A stretch of DNA of 49,167 nt, taken from positions 1-49,167 of the forward strand of contig JAZQAG010000054.1 in the NCBI GenBank assembly GCA_045545095.1, read 5' to 3'. The translations under genes and the position numbers were made by a program. Below the pieces are notes generated by a model. It was not told the origin of the DNA, did no database searches, and saw nothing but the letters and a program-made list of their open reading frames with translations. Origin of the DNA: Phocaeicola_A sp045545095. Its GTDB lineage: Bacteria > Bacteroidota > Bacteroidia > Bacteroidales > Bacteroidaceae. Every line of letters starts with the position of its first letter. Position 1 is the first letter of the stretch. Positions 17,766-25,922 of this stretch are shown piece by piece.

Positions 17766-17932
17766 CAAATTTTTGCTTGAATGTGTGCGCACACTTTGTT
17801 CAAAAAGTATTAAAAAACCTTATATTGATTACTTTGTGTATAAATATTCGTTTGTGGGTGGTTGAACGTAAGGCTTTTTTGTTCAGCGTTGTAATGGAAA
17901 AAGTTTGTTTGAGCATTTGACAAGTTAGAACA

Positions 17933-17966
17933 AAAAAGGAGGAAGAGCCATCTCTTCCTCCTTTTT
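17933..17966. terminator. Bidirectional intrinsic terminator
   Basis: AGGAGGAAGAG (17937-17947) and CTCTTCCTCCT (17952-17962) pair perfectly around a four-base loop, with an A-run before and a T-run after. It ends the leftward MFS transporter transcript 25 bases past the stop codon. Confidence 0.9.
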
Positions 17967-17990
17967 AATACTCTATTCGTTTTGCTAAGA

Positions 17991-19454
17991 TTAACGAACA
18001 ACGATAGGCTTGTACTTTGGTACGAGAGTCTTCATGATAGACCAAGCAATCAAGTATGCCAAAGCGCAAATGCAGAATACTATCATGTAGCCGGCTTGCT
18101 TGCCTTCAAAGCCCATGAATGTAAAGGCTTCACCCATTCCTTCAGAGTAAGTGAAGAGTGCACCAGCGCCTTTGTTGATGAGGAATGAACCAACACCACC
18201 TGCCATACCACCGATACCAGTGATGGTTGCAATGGCACTCTTTGGGAACATATCGCCGATGGTAGAGAAGAGGTTAGCACTCCATGCTTGGTGACCGGCG
18301 CCAGCCAAACCGATGATGATGGCAGGCCACCAAACTGAAATTTCACCAGCGCTCTGAGCAAACAATGCAGGCAATGGGAGGAATGCAAAGATAAGCATAG
18401 CCTTCATACGACCAGCATAGGGGTTCATACCTTGCTTTTCAACAAATAATTTAGGCAGGTAACCACCATAAAGTGAAAGGATGGTTACGATGAGATACAG
18501 TGTAAATATGAGCATGATACCCATTGATGAAGATGAACTGTAACCATATTGGTCAGAGAAGTAAGCTGGAGCCCAGAACAAGTAGAACCACCATACACCG
18601 TCAGTGAAGAATTTACCTACGGCAAAGGCCCATGTCTGCTTGAATTTGAAGCATTCCAAGAACGTGAGTTTGCGCTCAGGAGCACCTTCTGCTTGGGCAG
18701 GTTCATCGTCCTTGTCCTGCTCAATGTATTCTAACTCGGCTTTGTTTACGTATTTGCTGTCACGGGGTTTGCTGTAAAGGAATACCCAAAAGAACATCCA
18801 CAAGAAACCGAGGGCACCAATGATAATGAAGGCCATTTCCCAACCGCCACCAATACCTTTATCTTTAAAGTATTGGGCCAACAAGGGAATAGTGGCGGGA
18901 GCAGCAAGGGCGCCTACAGAAGCACCGGCATTGAATACGGATGTAGCAAAAGCACGGTCTTTCTTGGGGAAGTACTCAGCTGTAGTCTTGATGGCTGCGG
19001 GGAAGTTTCCTGCTTCACCAAGTGCCAGAATACAGCGTGCTGCAATAAAGAACCAGACACTGACAGTTGCGATGGAAACTGCAATAGCACCAGTGGCCGC
19101 AGTCATCTCTGCCACAGAGCCAATGCCTTCAACTTGCATGGTTGCCCAACCACAAGCGGCGTGCAAACAAGCACCAGCACTCCATACACCGATGGCCCAA
19201 AGGAATCCTTTCTTTGTACCCATCCAGTCAACAAAGCGGCCGGCAAAGAGCATACAGATTGCATACACGATTGAAAATACTGCGGTGATGTCACCATAGT
19301 TTGCATCCGTCCAATGGAACTCGGGTGCAATAAAGTCTTTCCAGGTAAGCGAAAGTACCTGACGGTCCATGTAGTTGACCGTAGTGGCGACGAACAGCAA
19401 TGCGCACATCACCCATCTGAAATTAGTTTTTTTGTAGTTCTGATTGATACTCAT
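17991..19454 (-). CDS. MFS transporter, hexuronate (ExuT)-type
   Basis: This 487-residue protein is a 12-helix major facilitator of the anion:cation symporter family. The opening FRWVMCALLFVATTVNYMDRQVLSLTW and the signature GRFVDWMGTKKGF are typical of ExuT-like hexuronate transporters. ALGEAGNFPAAIKTTAEYFPKKDRA is the characteristic central motif. A charged cytoplasmic loop (about residues 225-260) separates the two halves. It diverges from a GH105-esterase gene and lies near a GH28 gene, which supports uptake of uronic acids from pectin. The exact sugar is inferred. Its promoter reads TACCTTTG on the minus strand (19493-19500). Confidence 0.87.
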   Translation of the reverse strand: MSINQNYKKTNFRWVMCALLFVATTVNYMDRQVLSLTWKDFIAPEFHWTDANYGDITAVFSIVYAICMLFAGRFVDWMGTKKGFLWAIGVWSAGACLHAACGWATMQVEGIGSVAEMTAATGAIAVSIATVSVWFFIAARCILALGEAGNFPAAIKTTAEYFPKKDRAFATSVFNAGASVGALAAPATIPLLAQYFKDKGIGGGWEMAFIIIGALGFLWMFFWVFLYSKPRDSKYVNKAELEYIEQDKDDEPAQAEGAPERKLTFLECFKFKQTWAFAVGKFFTDGVWWFYLFWAPAYFSDQYGYSSSSSMGIMLIFTLYLIVTILSLYGGYLPKLFVEKQGMNPYAGRMKAMLIFAFLPLPALFAQSAGEISVWWPAIIIGLAGAGHQAWSANLFSTIGDMFPKSAIATITGIGGMAGGVGSFLINKGAGALFTYSEGMGEAFTFMGFEGKQAGYMIVFCICALAYLIAWSIMKTLVPKYKPIVVR

Positions 19455-19492
19455 GATACCAGTAATAAATTATAAATTTGAAAATTTGCGGT

Positions 19493-19542
19493 CAAAGGTA
19501 CATTCTTTTTCTTGGACTTACAAGGATTTTTAGATAATTTTG
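19493..19542. promoter_or_regulatory. Divergent promoters of the MFS and GH105 genes
   Basis: Minus strand: -7 TACCTTTG (plus 19493-19500) with CTTG 20 bases upstream (plus 19521-19524). Plus strand: CTTG at 19511-19514 and -7 TAATTTTG at 19535-19542, also 20 bases apart. The two promoters overlap, so a single regulator could control both genes. Confidence 0.7.
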
Positions 19543-19573
19543 CCGCCGAAAAGGATAGAACTATCAATAATTA

Positions 19574-21511
19574 ATGAAATATAGCATGAAAAAAAACTTA
19601 TTATCTCTTTATGGGTTGCTGAGTGTACTGTTTGCTTCGACTGCATCAGCCCAGGAAATCATCAGTGAGGATTTGCCCATGTCTGTACGTTTGGCAGAGT
19701 CGGAAATGGTACGTTGTCCTGAATCATGGCAATTGGATTTCCAGCCTAAATTGAAATGGGATTATTGTCATGGAGTGGAATTACAGGCATTTCTCCGATT
19801 GGAGGAGATGTATGGCGATAGCCGTTATTTTGATTATGCAGAGGCTTACTGTGATACTATGGTTCGTGAAGATGGTACTGTCGTGGCTTATAAACGCGAA
19901 GAGTTCAGTCTTGATAGAGTAAATACAGGTAAGATATTATTTAATATGTTCGCGCGCACAGGCGAACAAAAATATAAAAAAGCTCTTGATTTGATGTATT
20001 CTCAATTTAAAGATCAGCCTCGTACAAAAGAAGGCGGATTTTGGCATAAAAAAGTTTATCCACACCAAATGTGGCTGGATGGTCTTTATATGGGGTGCCC
20101 CTATTACGCAGAATATGCGGCACGTTATAATAAGCCGGAGGCTTTTCAGGATATTATTAACCAGTTTTGTGTAGTAGCCCGCCATACTTACGATCCCGCT
20201 ACAGGGCTTTATAAACATGCATGGGATGAGAGCAAGGAAATGTTCTGGTGTGACAAGGAGACTGGGCAGAGTGCCCATTCATGGGGACGTGCCATGGGAT
20301 GGTTTGCTATGGCTATTGTGGAGTCATTGGAGTTTATTCCTGTCAATGAGCCTAATCGTGATTCGTTGCTGACAATCCTTGACAATGTGCTGGTACAGAT
20401 TGAGCGGTATCAGGACAGCAAGACCGGTCTCTGGTATCAGGTGCTCGATCGTAGTGGTGACAAGGGCAATTACTTGGAATCAACCGTTTCGGCTATGTTC
20501 ATCTATTCCATTTATAAAGGTATCAGGTTAGGTGTTGTTCCTGCCAAGTATATGGCCGTAGCCGATAAAGGCTTCGAAGGCTTTATGAAGCGCTTCATCA
20601 AAGTGGATAAATCGGGTGTGGTATCCATTACCGATTGTTGTGCCGTAGCCGGATTGGGTGGAAAGAATAACCGTTCGGGTGACTATGACTATTACATCAA
20701 CGAACTTATACGTGACAATGACCCTAAAGCCATTGGTCCCTTCATCAATGCCTGCCTGGAACGTGAGCGTCTTGTTCCCCACGAAGGCCCTGTGACGGTG
20801 GCAAATAAGAACGGCAAAATCCGTATATTGATGATAGGTGATTCTACTATGGCCAACAAGGATACCAGCAAGGGAAGTCCTGAACGTGGATGGGGTATGG
20901 TACTCCAGAATTTCTTTACTGATGATGTGGAAGTTGATAATCATGCTCAAAATGGGAGAAGCACTAAAAGCTTTATTAACGAAGGACGTTGGGATAAAGT
21001 GTTGGCGCGTATTCGTCCGGGAGACTATGTAATTATACAATTCGGACATAATGATGAGAAGTATAAAAAAGAAAAAGTTTATGCTGCACCTGGTGTTACT
21101 TTTGATAACAATCTGCGTCGGTTTGTACGTGAGACTCGTGAGCGTGGAGGTATTCCCGTGTTGATGAATTCCATTATACGCCGTAAGTTCGAGAATAACA
21201 GATTGGTGGATACTCATGGTGAATATTTGGATTCTCCCCGTAATGTGGCAGCAGAGATGGATGCCTATTTTATTGATGCCAATGCTATTACTCATGGATT
21301 GGTGGAGGCCATGGGACCAGAGGATTCCAAACGTCTGTTTATGTGGTTGGAGCCTGGTGCTTTTAAGTCTCATCCTAAAGGTGCTAAGGATGATACACAC
21401 TTGAATGTGTATGGCGCACACAAAATTGCTTGGTCGCTTCTTTCCGCAATAGGTAATAAGATTCCCCGTTTGGAACAGTTTATCAAATATTACGATTTCA
21501 GTAATTTATAA
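19574..21511 (+). CDS. GH105 unsaturated uronyl hydrolase fused to SGNH acetylesterase
   Basis: This 645-residue secreted protein has a signal peptide ending ASTASAQ; an ATG at 19586 would give a tighter signal and is an alternative start. Residues about 35-385 are a GH105 alpha/alpha barrel (YteR/YesR type) that removes unsaturated galacturonic acid from lyase products; the catalytic aspartate is probably D169 in MWLDGLYMGCP. Residues about 415-640 are an SGNH/GDSL domain like rhamnogalacturonan acetylesterase: GDST with nucleophile S424, FGHND with N493, and DDTHLN with D607 and H609. Both activities act on acetylated rhamnogalacturonan, so the fusion makes biochemical sense. The gene diverges from the hexuronate transporter and ends in a strong terminator. 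Confidence 0.92.
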   Translation: MKYSMKKNLLSLYGLLSVLFASTASAQEIISEDLPMSVRLAESEMVRCPESWQLDFQPKLKWDYCHGVELQAFLRLEEMYGDSRYFDYAEAYCDTMVREDGTVVAYKREEFSLDRVNTGKILFNMFARTGEQKYKKALDLMYSQFKDQPRTKEGGFWHKKVYPHQMWLDGLYMGCPYYAEYAARYNKPEAFQDIINQFCVVARHTYDPATGLYKHAWDESKEMFWCDKETGQSAHSWGRAMGWFAMAIVESLEFIPVNEPNRDSLLTILDNVLVQIERYQDSKTGLWYQVLDRSGDKGNYLESTVSAMFIYSIYKGIRLGVVPAKYMAVADKGFEGFMKRFIKVDKSGVVSITDCCAVAGLGGKNNRSGDYDYYINELIRDNDPKAIGPFINACLERERLVPHEGPVTVANKNGKIRILMIGDSTMANKDTSKGSPERGWGMVLQNFFTDDVEVDNHAQNGRSTKSFINEGRWDKVLARIRPGDYVIIQFGHNDEKYKKEKVYAAPGVTFDNNLRRFVRETRERGGIPVLMNSIIRRKFENNRLVDTHGEYLDSPRNVAAEMDAYFIDANAITHGLVEAMGPEDSKRLFMWLEPGAFKSHPKGAKDDTHLNVYGAHKIAWSLLSAIGNKIPRLEQFIKYYDFSNL

Positions 21512-21531
21512 GAATATTCAATAGATATAAA

Positions 21532-21575
21532 TAAGAGGGAGATGAAACGGCAGGACTTGTTTCATCTCCCTCTTA
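21532..21575. terminator. Bidirectional terminator between GH105 and PPTase genes
   Basis: 17 perfect base pairs join 21532-21548 to 21559-21575 around a 10-base loop. It lies between two converging genes and can end both transcripts. Confidence 0.88.
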
Positions 21576-21599
21576 TAATATTGGGGATTGGGGTGAGAT

Positions 21600-22271
21600 T
21601 CAGACGGGATAGTGGGAAATAGTCAAAACAAAATCTGAGAAAATTCTGTAGTAGATGTGAAACTTTTGCTCTTTTCCTGTAAAATGTTCTTCCCCTATAA
21701 TTATACCATTATTGGAAATGTTAAAGGGATGAATCCTTAGATGCTCAGAAAAATCAATACCTTCACGGTCAATAAGCTTGAATATCGTCTCCTTGGCAGA
21801 CCAGTGTATTAGCAAGTTGTATATCTCGTTTTCATCAGGTACAATAGCGGCTACCTCTTGGCTGGATAAGAATTTTTTACTGACTCTGCGGACTTTTTCA
21901 CCAATCTGTTCAATATCTATTCCTACGGGGACGTTCTCTTGTAAGGCAATCGCGGCATATCCTTTAGTATGCGAAATGCTGATATACAGACTGCTGTCAG
22001 CTATAAAAGGACGTCCGGTAGGATAGTATTGAATCAGAGTGTAGTTATAGCCCAATTCATGAAATAATCTCCTGACAGAAAGCCATTCCAATCTTCGGTT
22101 GGAATGACTGAATTGCTCGTATGCTTGTTGGAGTAACGTGCTACTATCGGGAAGAGGGGATATCAGTTCTTCCTCTTTCTCTTCAATCTTCCAAATGGCA
22201 TAGGTAATACCCATGTCTGGCAAATGTTCTTTCAGGTATAGAGACATGTCAGTCTTGGTCTTCTTCTTCAT
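21600..22271 (-). CDS. 4'-Phosphopantetheinyl transferase
   Basis: This 223-residue Sfp-type enzyme moves the phosphopantetheine arm of CoA onto carrier proteins. Diagnostic motifs are seen: VGIDIEQIGEKVRRVSKKFL (magnesium-binding aspartate in GIDIE), LIHWSAKETIFKL (the (W)xxKE motif) and ISISHTKGYAAIAL. The gene overlaps the end of gldE by 23 bases, so the two are translated from one transcript. This gldE-PPTase pairing is common in Bacteroidetes. The carrier-protein target is unknown; fatty acid ACP is the default. Confidence 0.92.
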   Translation of the reverse strand: MKKKTKTDMSLYLKEHLPDMGITYAIWKIEEKEEELISPLPDSSTLLQQAYEQFSHSNRRLEWLSVRRLFHELGYNYTLIQYYPTGRPFIADSSLYISISHTKGYAAIALQENVPVGIDIEQIGEKVRRVSKKFLSSQEVAAIVPDENEIYNLLIHWSAKETIFKLIDREGIDFSEHLRIHPFNISNNGIIIGEEHFTGKEQKFHIYYRIFSDFVLTISHYPV

Positions 22272-23610
22272 CTTGTACAGAGACGGTGTCGTCTACTTGT
22301 ACCTTAATTTTGAGAATGCGGCGTGTGTCCATTTCTAATATTTCGAAATGAAATCTCTTGTACTCCAATTCTTCATGCAGAGTCGGGAATTCACCTTTTA
22401 TTTCCAATAATAATCCGGCTAAGGTATCTGCTTCTCCGACAATAGGCTCAAATTCTTCAGCTTCAGTCTTCAGGACTTTATAAAAATCGGCCAGTAATAT
22501 TTTAGCTTCAAATATGTAGGTGTTGTCGTTTACTTTAACATATTGGCGCTCTTCTTCATCGTATTCATCGTTAATTTCACCGACGATTTCTTCAATGATA
22601 TCTTCCAATGTAACCATTCCGGAAGTCCCTCCGAATTCGTCCACTACGATAGCTATGTGTATGCGGTTCTTCTGGAAATCGCGTAACAGGTCATCTATCA
22701 TTTTTGTTTCAGGTACAAAGTAGGGAGGTCTAATCAGTGATTGCCATCTGAAATTATCGCCTTTGTTCAAGTGGGGTAACAGGTCCTTGATATAAAGAAT
22801 ACCTTTGATGTTGTCCCGCGATCCGGCATATACCGGTATTCTTGAGTATCCATTATCTACAATGCATTTGAGTACATCATGGTAGGGCATTTTGATGTCC
22901 AAATCGACCATGTCCAGACGAGATGTCATAACCTCTTTCGCGGTTTCATCACCAAACCTGATAATTCCTTTCAGAATGTTGCGTTCTTCTTTTATCTCTT
23001 CTCTATCAGTCAGTTCAAGAGCTTGCGATAATTCATCAACAGATATGTCGTGATTTTCTTTGGATACCACTTTGTTGACAATGATGCTTGATTGCATCAA
23101 TAAACTGGATAGTGGATAAAAGATTTTTTTAAGAAATGTCAGTACAGGTGCAGCTGTACGGGCAAAGGAAAGGGTGTGTTGTGATGAATATATTTTTGGC
23201 ATAATTTCTCCGAAGAGCAGGAGAAGGAATGTCAATAGTACGGTCAATACAAGAAATTCCAAAATTTCTGCGACTCCGAAATCTATCACTTCGCTGAAGA
23301 AATAGTTGCAGAGCATGATAATCGTTACATTGACGAAATTGTTGGAAATAAGGATAGTAGCCAGCAGACGCTCGGATTCATTGAGCAGTCGGATTATTTT
23401 CTTGTCGCGAGGCTTACCGCTTTGGTTGATTTCGCTTAGGTCGGTTGGTGAGAGCGAAAAGAAAGCAATTTCTGAAGCAGATACAAATCCTGATGCGAAT
23501 AGTAATAATACAGCTAAGATTATAGCTACAGTAGCTCCTACACTTGGTGTGTATAGAGTGATTTCATTAAACAGGCTTGCCAATTGGCATAAATAAGAGT
23601 CTGGGTCCAA
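22249..23610 (-). CDS. gldE: GldE-like CNNM/CBS/CorC membrane protein
   Basis: This 453-residue protein has an N-terminal DUF21/CNNM membrane domain (about residues 20-200, four hydrophobic segments including ASGFVSASEIAFFSLSPTDL). A CBS-domain pair follows (about 215-345: AKEVMTSRLDMVDLDI, RIPVYAGSRDNIKGILYIKDLL, IAIVVDEFGGTSGMVTLEDI). A CorC/HlyC domain closes it (about 360-440). In Flavobacterium johnsoniae GldE supports gliding and type IX secretion; gut Bacteroides do not glide, so a general metal-ion transport or envelope role is more likely here. A second protein of the same architecture is encoded at 44047-45333. Confidence 0.88.
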   Translation of the reverse strand: MDPDSYLCQLASLFNEITLYTPSVGATVAIILAVLLLFASGFVSASEIAFFSLSPTDLSEINQSGKPRDKKIIRLLNESERLLATILISNNFVNVTIIMLCNYFFSEVIDFGVAEILEFLVLTVLLTFLLLLFGEIMPKIYSSQHTLSFARTAAPVLTFLKKIFYPLSSLLMQSSIIVNKVVSKENHDISVDELSQALELTDREEIKEERNILKGIIRFGDETAKEVMTSRLDMVDLDIKMPYHDVLKCIVDNGYSRIPVYAGSRDNIKGILYIKDLLPHLNKGDNFRWQSLIRPPYFVPETKMIDDLLRDFQKNRIHIAIVVDEFGGTSGMVTLEDIIEEIVGEINDEYDEEERQYVKVNDNTYIFEAKILLADFYKVLKTEAEEFEPIVGEADTLAGLLLEIKGEFPTLHEELEYKRFHFEILEMDTRRILKIKVQVDDTVSVQDEEEDQD

Positions 23611-23643
23611 GGATGTTGATTTTAGTTAGACAATAAAAATATG

Positions 23644-23682
23644 CCTTTCACCTCTTTGTCTGTTAGATTATGAGGTGAAAGG
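23644..23682 (-). terminator. Hairpin after ssb
   Basis: CCTTTCACCTC (23644-23654) and GAGGTGAAAGG (23672-23682) are perfectly complementary. On the minus strand the stem is followed by CATATTTTTATTG. It lies just after the ssb stop and probably terminates or attenuates transcription into gldE. Confidence 0.75.
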
Positions 23683-23694
23683 TCCTGAATAAGG

Positions 23695-24138
23695 TTAGAA
23701 CGGCATTTCACTCATATCCTGTGTAGGGGCAGCTTGTTGGGCTTGTCCTACTTGTGGAGCGGCTGGTTGGTAAGATGTTCCATTTTGAGGTACGGTATTG
23801 CCTTGTCGGGCAGAGAGCATCTCCATATTATCGGCAAATATTTCCACGACATAGCGCTTCACTCCATTCTGGTCATCGTATGAACGAGTGCGTATTTTAC
23901 CTTCGATGTAGAGCTTGTCGCCTTTGTGGACATATTTTTCCGCCACTTCAGCCAGCCCGCGCCATAGTACGATATTGTGCCATTCTGTGCGTTCTGGAAC
24001 TTGTGTTCCGTTTTGCAGCGTATATGCTCTTTCAGAGGTGGCAAGTGTGAATGTGGCTACTGCAACTCCGCTATCCAAGTAACGCACTTCCGGATCGCGT
24101 CCGACGTTTCCTATTAAAATTACTTTATTTACAGACAT
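23695..24138 (-). CDS. ssb: Single-stranded DNA-binding protein
   Basis: This 147-residue protein has an OB-fold (about residues 1-105) with the family segments VNKVILIGNVGRDPEVRYL, FTLATSERA and WHNIVLWRGLAEVAEKYVHKG. A Gln/Pro/Ala-rich linker leads to the acidic tail DMSEMPF, which recruits repair and replication partners. It binds single-stranded DNA as a tetramer. A minus-strand -7 element (TACTTTTG, plus 24164-24171) lies 26 bases upstream of the ATG. Confidence 0.96.
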   Translation of the reverse strand: MSVNKVILIGNVGRDPEVRYLDSGVAVATFTLATSERAYTLQNGTQVPERTEWHNIVLWRGLAEVAEKYVHKGDKLYIEGKIRTRSYDDQNGVKRYVVEIFADNMEMLSARQGNTVPQNGTSYQPAAPQVGQAQQAAPTQDMSEMPF

Positions 24139-24163
24139 TGTGCTATGCGATTAAATTATTCGA

Positions 24164-24171
24164 CAAAAGTA
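24164..24171 (-). promoter_or_regulatory. -7 element of ssb
   Basis: The minus strand reads TACTTTTG, an exact TAnnTTTG match at the usual distance from the ssb ATG. Confidence 0.5.
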
Positions 24172-24198
24172 CATAATATACCCTGACCAACCAAATAT

Positions 24199-25245
24199 TT
24201 ACAATCTTTTTTCAAAAAATATAGAAACAAGTCGTGGTACGGCATATTTTTCTAATTCATCTTCTCGGATGCGAAGAAATTGACTGAATGAGCGTGTATC
24301 CTCGGGAAGAGTCACTTCATAGAATGTAGCATGTATGATTCTGTGTGACAAGATATGTTTGATTCCTTTCAGGATGCACTTGAATACAGGATTTTCTTCA
24401 GCCTTTATCATCTCTTTCAGATGAGGTAGCTTGTAAAACTCCTCTTCACAGACATTGTGGTCGGTCTCAATCATAGGCAGTTCATAGAGATTCCTCCAGA
24501 TGTCATTTTCTTCTCTTTTATTTAGATAGGTATGTATTCCCGCGCGTACATATATATAATTAAAATACCTGTCTTTGGTTTTGGTGCGGTGTTGTTTGAT
24601 TGGAAAATCGTGTACACTTCCTGATAGGAATGCCATACATGTTTCCGCTAACGGGCATTGTTGGCAATCTGGATTCAGGGGGGTACATTGTAGAGAACCG
24701 AAATCCATCATTGCTTGATTGAATTCACCAGGAACTTTTTTGTCTAATAATTCATTGGCCATACGGAAAAAAAGTTTTTTTCCGACGGTGCTGTCGATGG
24801 GTGTCTCTATTTTCCATAATCGAGAAATTATTCTATAGAAATTTCCGTCAACAGCCGCGTAGGGCATATTATAGGCAAAGGAACAAATGGCTGCAGCAGT
24901 GTAATCACCCACTCCTTTGAGTGCTCGTACTCCTTCGTAGGTCTTGGGGAAGTTGGCAGTTTCAGCTATTGTACGTGCCGCTTGGTGAAGGTTCCGTGCA
25001 CGTGAATAGTATCCCAATCCCTGCCAGTATTTCAAAACCTCATCTTCGCTGGCCGAGGCCAATGCTTCAACGTTGGGAAAACGCTCCATGAAACGAAGAA
25101 AATACTCATACCCTTGCGATACACGGGTCTGTTGTAAAATAATTTCAGATATCCATATCTGGTAAGGGTCGTTTGTTTCCCGCCATGGAAGTTCCCTCTT
25201 GTTTTGGCGATACCAACCCAATATTTTGCTACTTATATTTTCCAT
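24199..25245 (-). CDS. mutY: A/G-specific adenine DNA glycosylase
   Basis: This 348-residue repair enzyme removes adenine mispaired with 8-oxoguanine or guanine. The helix-hairpin-helix and catalytic region is seen as VRALKGVGDYTAAAICSFAYN with YAAVDGNFYRIISR downstream. The iron-sulphur cluster cysteines are present in CTPLNPDCQQCPLAETC. A C-terminal NUDIX-like domain (about 225-345) recognises 8-oxoguanine. The ATG at 25245 is chosen over 25275 because a -7 element (plus 25262-25269) lies inside the longer version, and because MutY normally begins near KILGWYRQNKRELPWRET. Confidence 0.94.
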   Translation of the reverse strand: MENISSKILGWYRQNKRELPWRETNDPYQIWISEIILQQTRVSQGYEYFLRFMERFPNVEALASASEDEVLKYWQGLGYYSRARNLHQAARTIAETANFPKTYEGVRALKGVGDYTAAAICSFAYNMPYAAVDGNFYRIISRLWKIETPIDSTVGKKLFFRMANELLDKKVPGEFNQAMMDFGSLQCTPLNPDCQQCPLAETCMAFLSGSVHDFPIKQHRTKTKDRYFNYIYVRAGIHTYLNKREENDIWRNLYELPMIETDHNVCEEEFYKLPHLKEMIKAEENPVFKCILKGIKHILSHRIIHATFYEVTLPEDTRSFSQFLRIREDELEKYAVPRLVSIFFEKRL

Positions 25246-25261
25246 TGTTCTCTTTTGAACG

Positions 25262-25269
25262 CAAAAATA
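25262..25269 (-). promoter_or_regulatory. -7 element of mutY
   Basis: The minus strand reads TATTTTTG, an exact TAnnTTTG match, 17 bases before the ATG at 25245. It decides the start choice. Confidence 0.5.
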
Positions 25270-25344
25270 AGGCAAGAATTGATAAGTTCACCTCTTTTTT
25301 CGAAAAATCTGCATAATAAATTTTTTTAGGAACGATAAAAGCTA

Positions 25345-25352
25345 TATATTTG
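25345..25352 (+). promoter_or_regulatory. -7 element of the HU gene
   Basis: TATATTTG lies 47 bases before the ATG. The expected -33 region is a T-run without a G, so that half is weak. Confidence 0.5.
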
Positions 25353-25398
25353 CAGTCCAAAAAATTAAGATTATCGTATAACCATAAATTAAAGCGAA

Positions 25399-25677
25399 AT
25401 GACAAAAGCTGATATTGTAAACGAAATTAGTAAAAGTACGGGAATTGACAAGGTTACAGTCTTGAACACCATTGAGGCTTTCATGGCAACTGTTAAAACC
25501 TCTTTGTCAAACAACGAAAATGTATATCTCCGTGGATTTGGTAGCTTTGTAGTGAAGAAGAGAGCACAGAAAACTGCTCGTAACATCTCTATGAACACAA
25601 CTATCATTATTCCTGAGCACAACATTCCTTCGTTCAAACCTGCCAAGACTTTTAACATCTCGGTAAAAGAAAATTGA
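25399..25677 (+). CDS. HU-family DNA-binding protein
   Basis: This 92-residue protein has the HU/IHF fold: two N-terminal helices (MTKADIVNEISKSTGIDKVTVLNTIEAF begins the family pattern) and the beta arm with VYLRGFGSFVVKKRAQKTARN. The arm carries NTTIIIPEHNIPSFKPAKTF, close to the usual GRNPxTGExIxIPA arm but altered at the tip, as in Bacteroidetes HU proteins. It bends and compacts DNA. The 29-residue basic protein and the RNase G gene lie downstream on the same strand. Confidence 0.94.
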   Translation: MTKADIVNEISKSTGIDKVTVLNTIEAFMATVKTSLSNNENVYLRGFGSFVVKKRAQKTARNISMNTTIIIPEHNIPSFKPAKTFNISVKEN

Positions 25678-25711
25678 TTAATAGAGTATTAACCCATAAA
25701 AATTAGAAGTT

Positions 25712-25801
25712 ATGCCAAGCGGTAAGAAGAAAAAAAGACACAAGATGGCTACGCACAAGCGTAAAAAAAGACTGAGAAAGAACAGACATAAGAGCAAATA
25801 A
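25712..25801 (+). CDS. 29-residue basic protein, AURKAIP1/COX24-like
   Basis: A 30-codon frame encodes MPSGKKKKRHKMATHKRKKR followed by nine more residues ending HKSK, about two thirds Lys, Arg or His. The KMATHKRKKRLRKNRHK pattern fits the AURKAIP1/COX24 C-terminal domain, whose mitochondrial form is ribosomal protein mS38. Such tiny proteins are widely annotated in Bacteroidetes, often as hypothetical or spore protein. The composition suggests rRNA binding, but this is inferred from the family. It lies 34 bases after the HU gene and 121 bases before RNase G. It is too short for most gene finders. Confidence 0.75.
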   Translation: MPSGKKKKRHKMATHKRKKRLRKNRHKSK

Positions 25802-25835
25802 GACTTAGTCTGTCAGTTGGGAAATCAACACAACG

Positions 25836-25887
25836 AAGAACAAACTTGCAAAGAACATCAAACGAAGTATCTTTCTGGTTTGTTCTT
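25836..25887 (+). promoter_or_regulatory. Hairpin in the RNase G leader
   Basis: AAGAACAAAC (25836-25845) is perfectly complementary to GTTTGTTCTT (25878-25887), with weaker pairing continuing outward (CACAA with TTGTG). No T-run follows directly. It may be a stability or autoregulation element of the RNase G mRNA; in E. coli the rne leader serves this purpose. Confidence 0.45.
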
Positions 25888-25922
25888 TGTGTATTGAAGA
25901 GGTTTAACTATCAAATAAAGAG

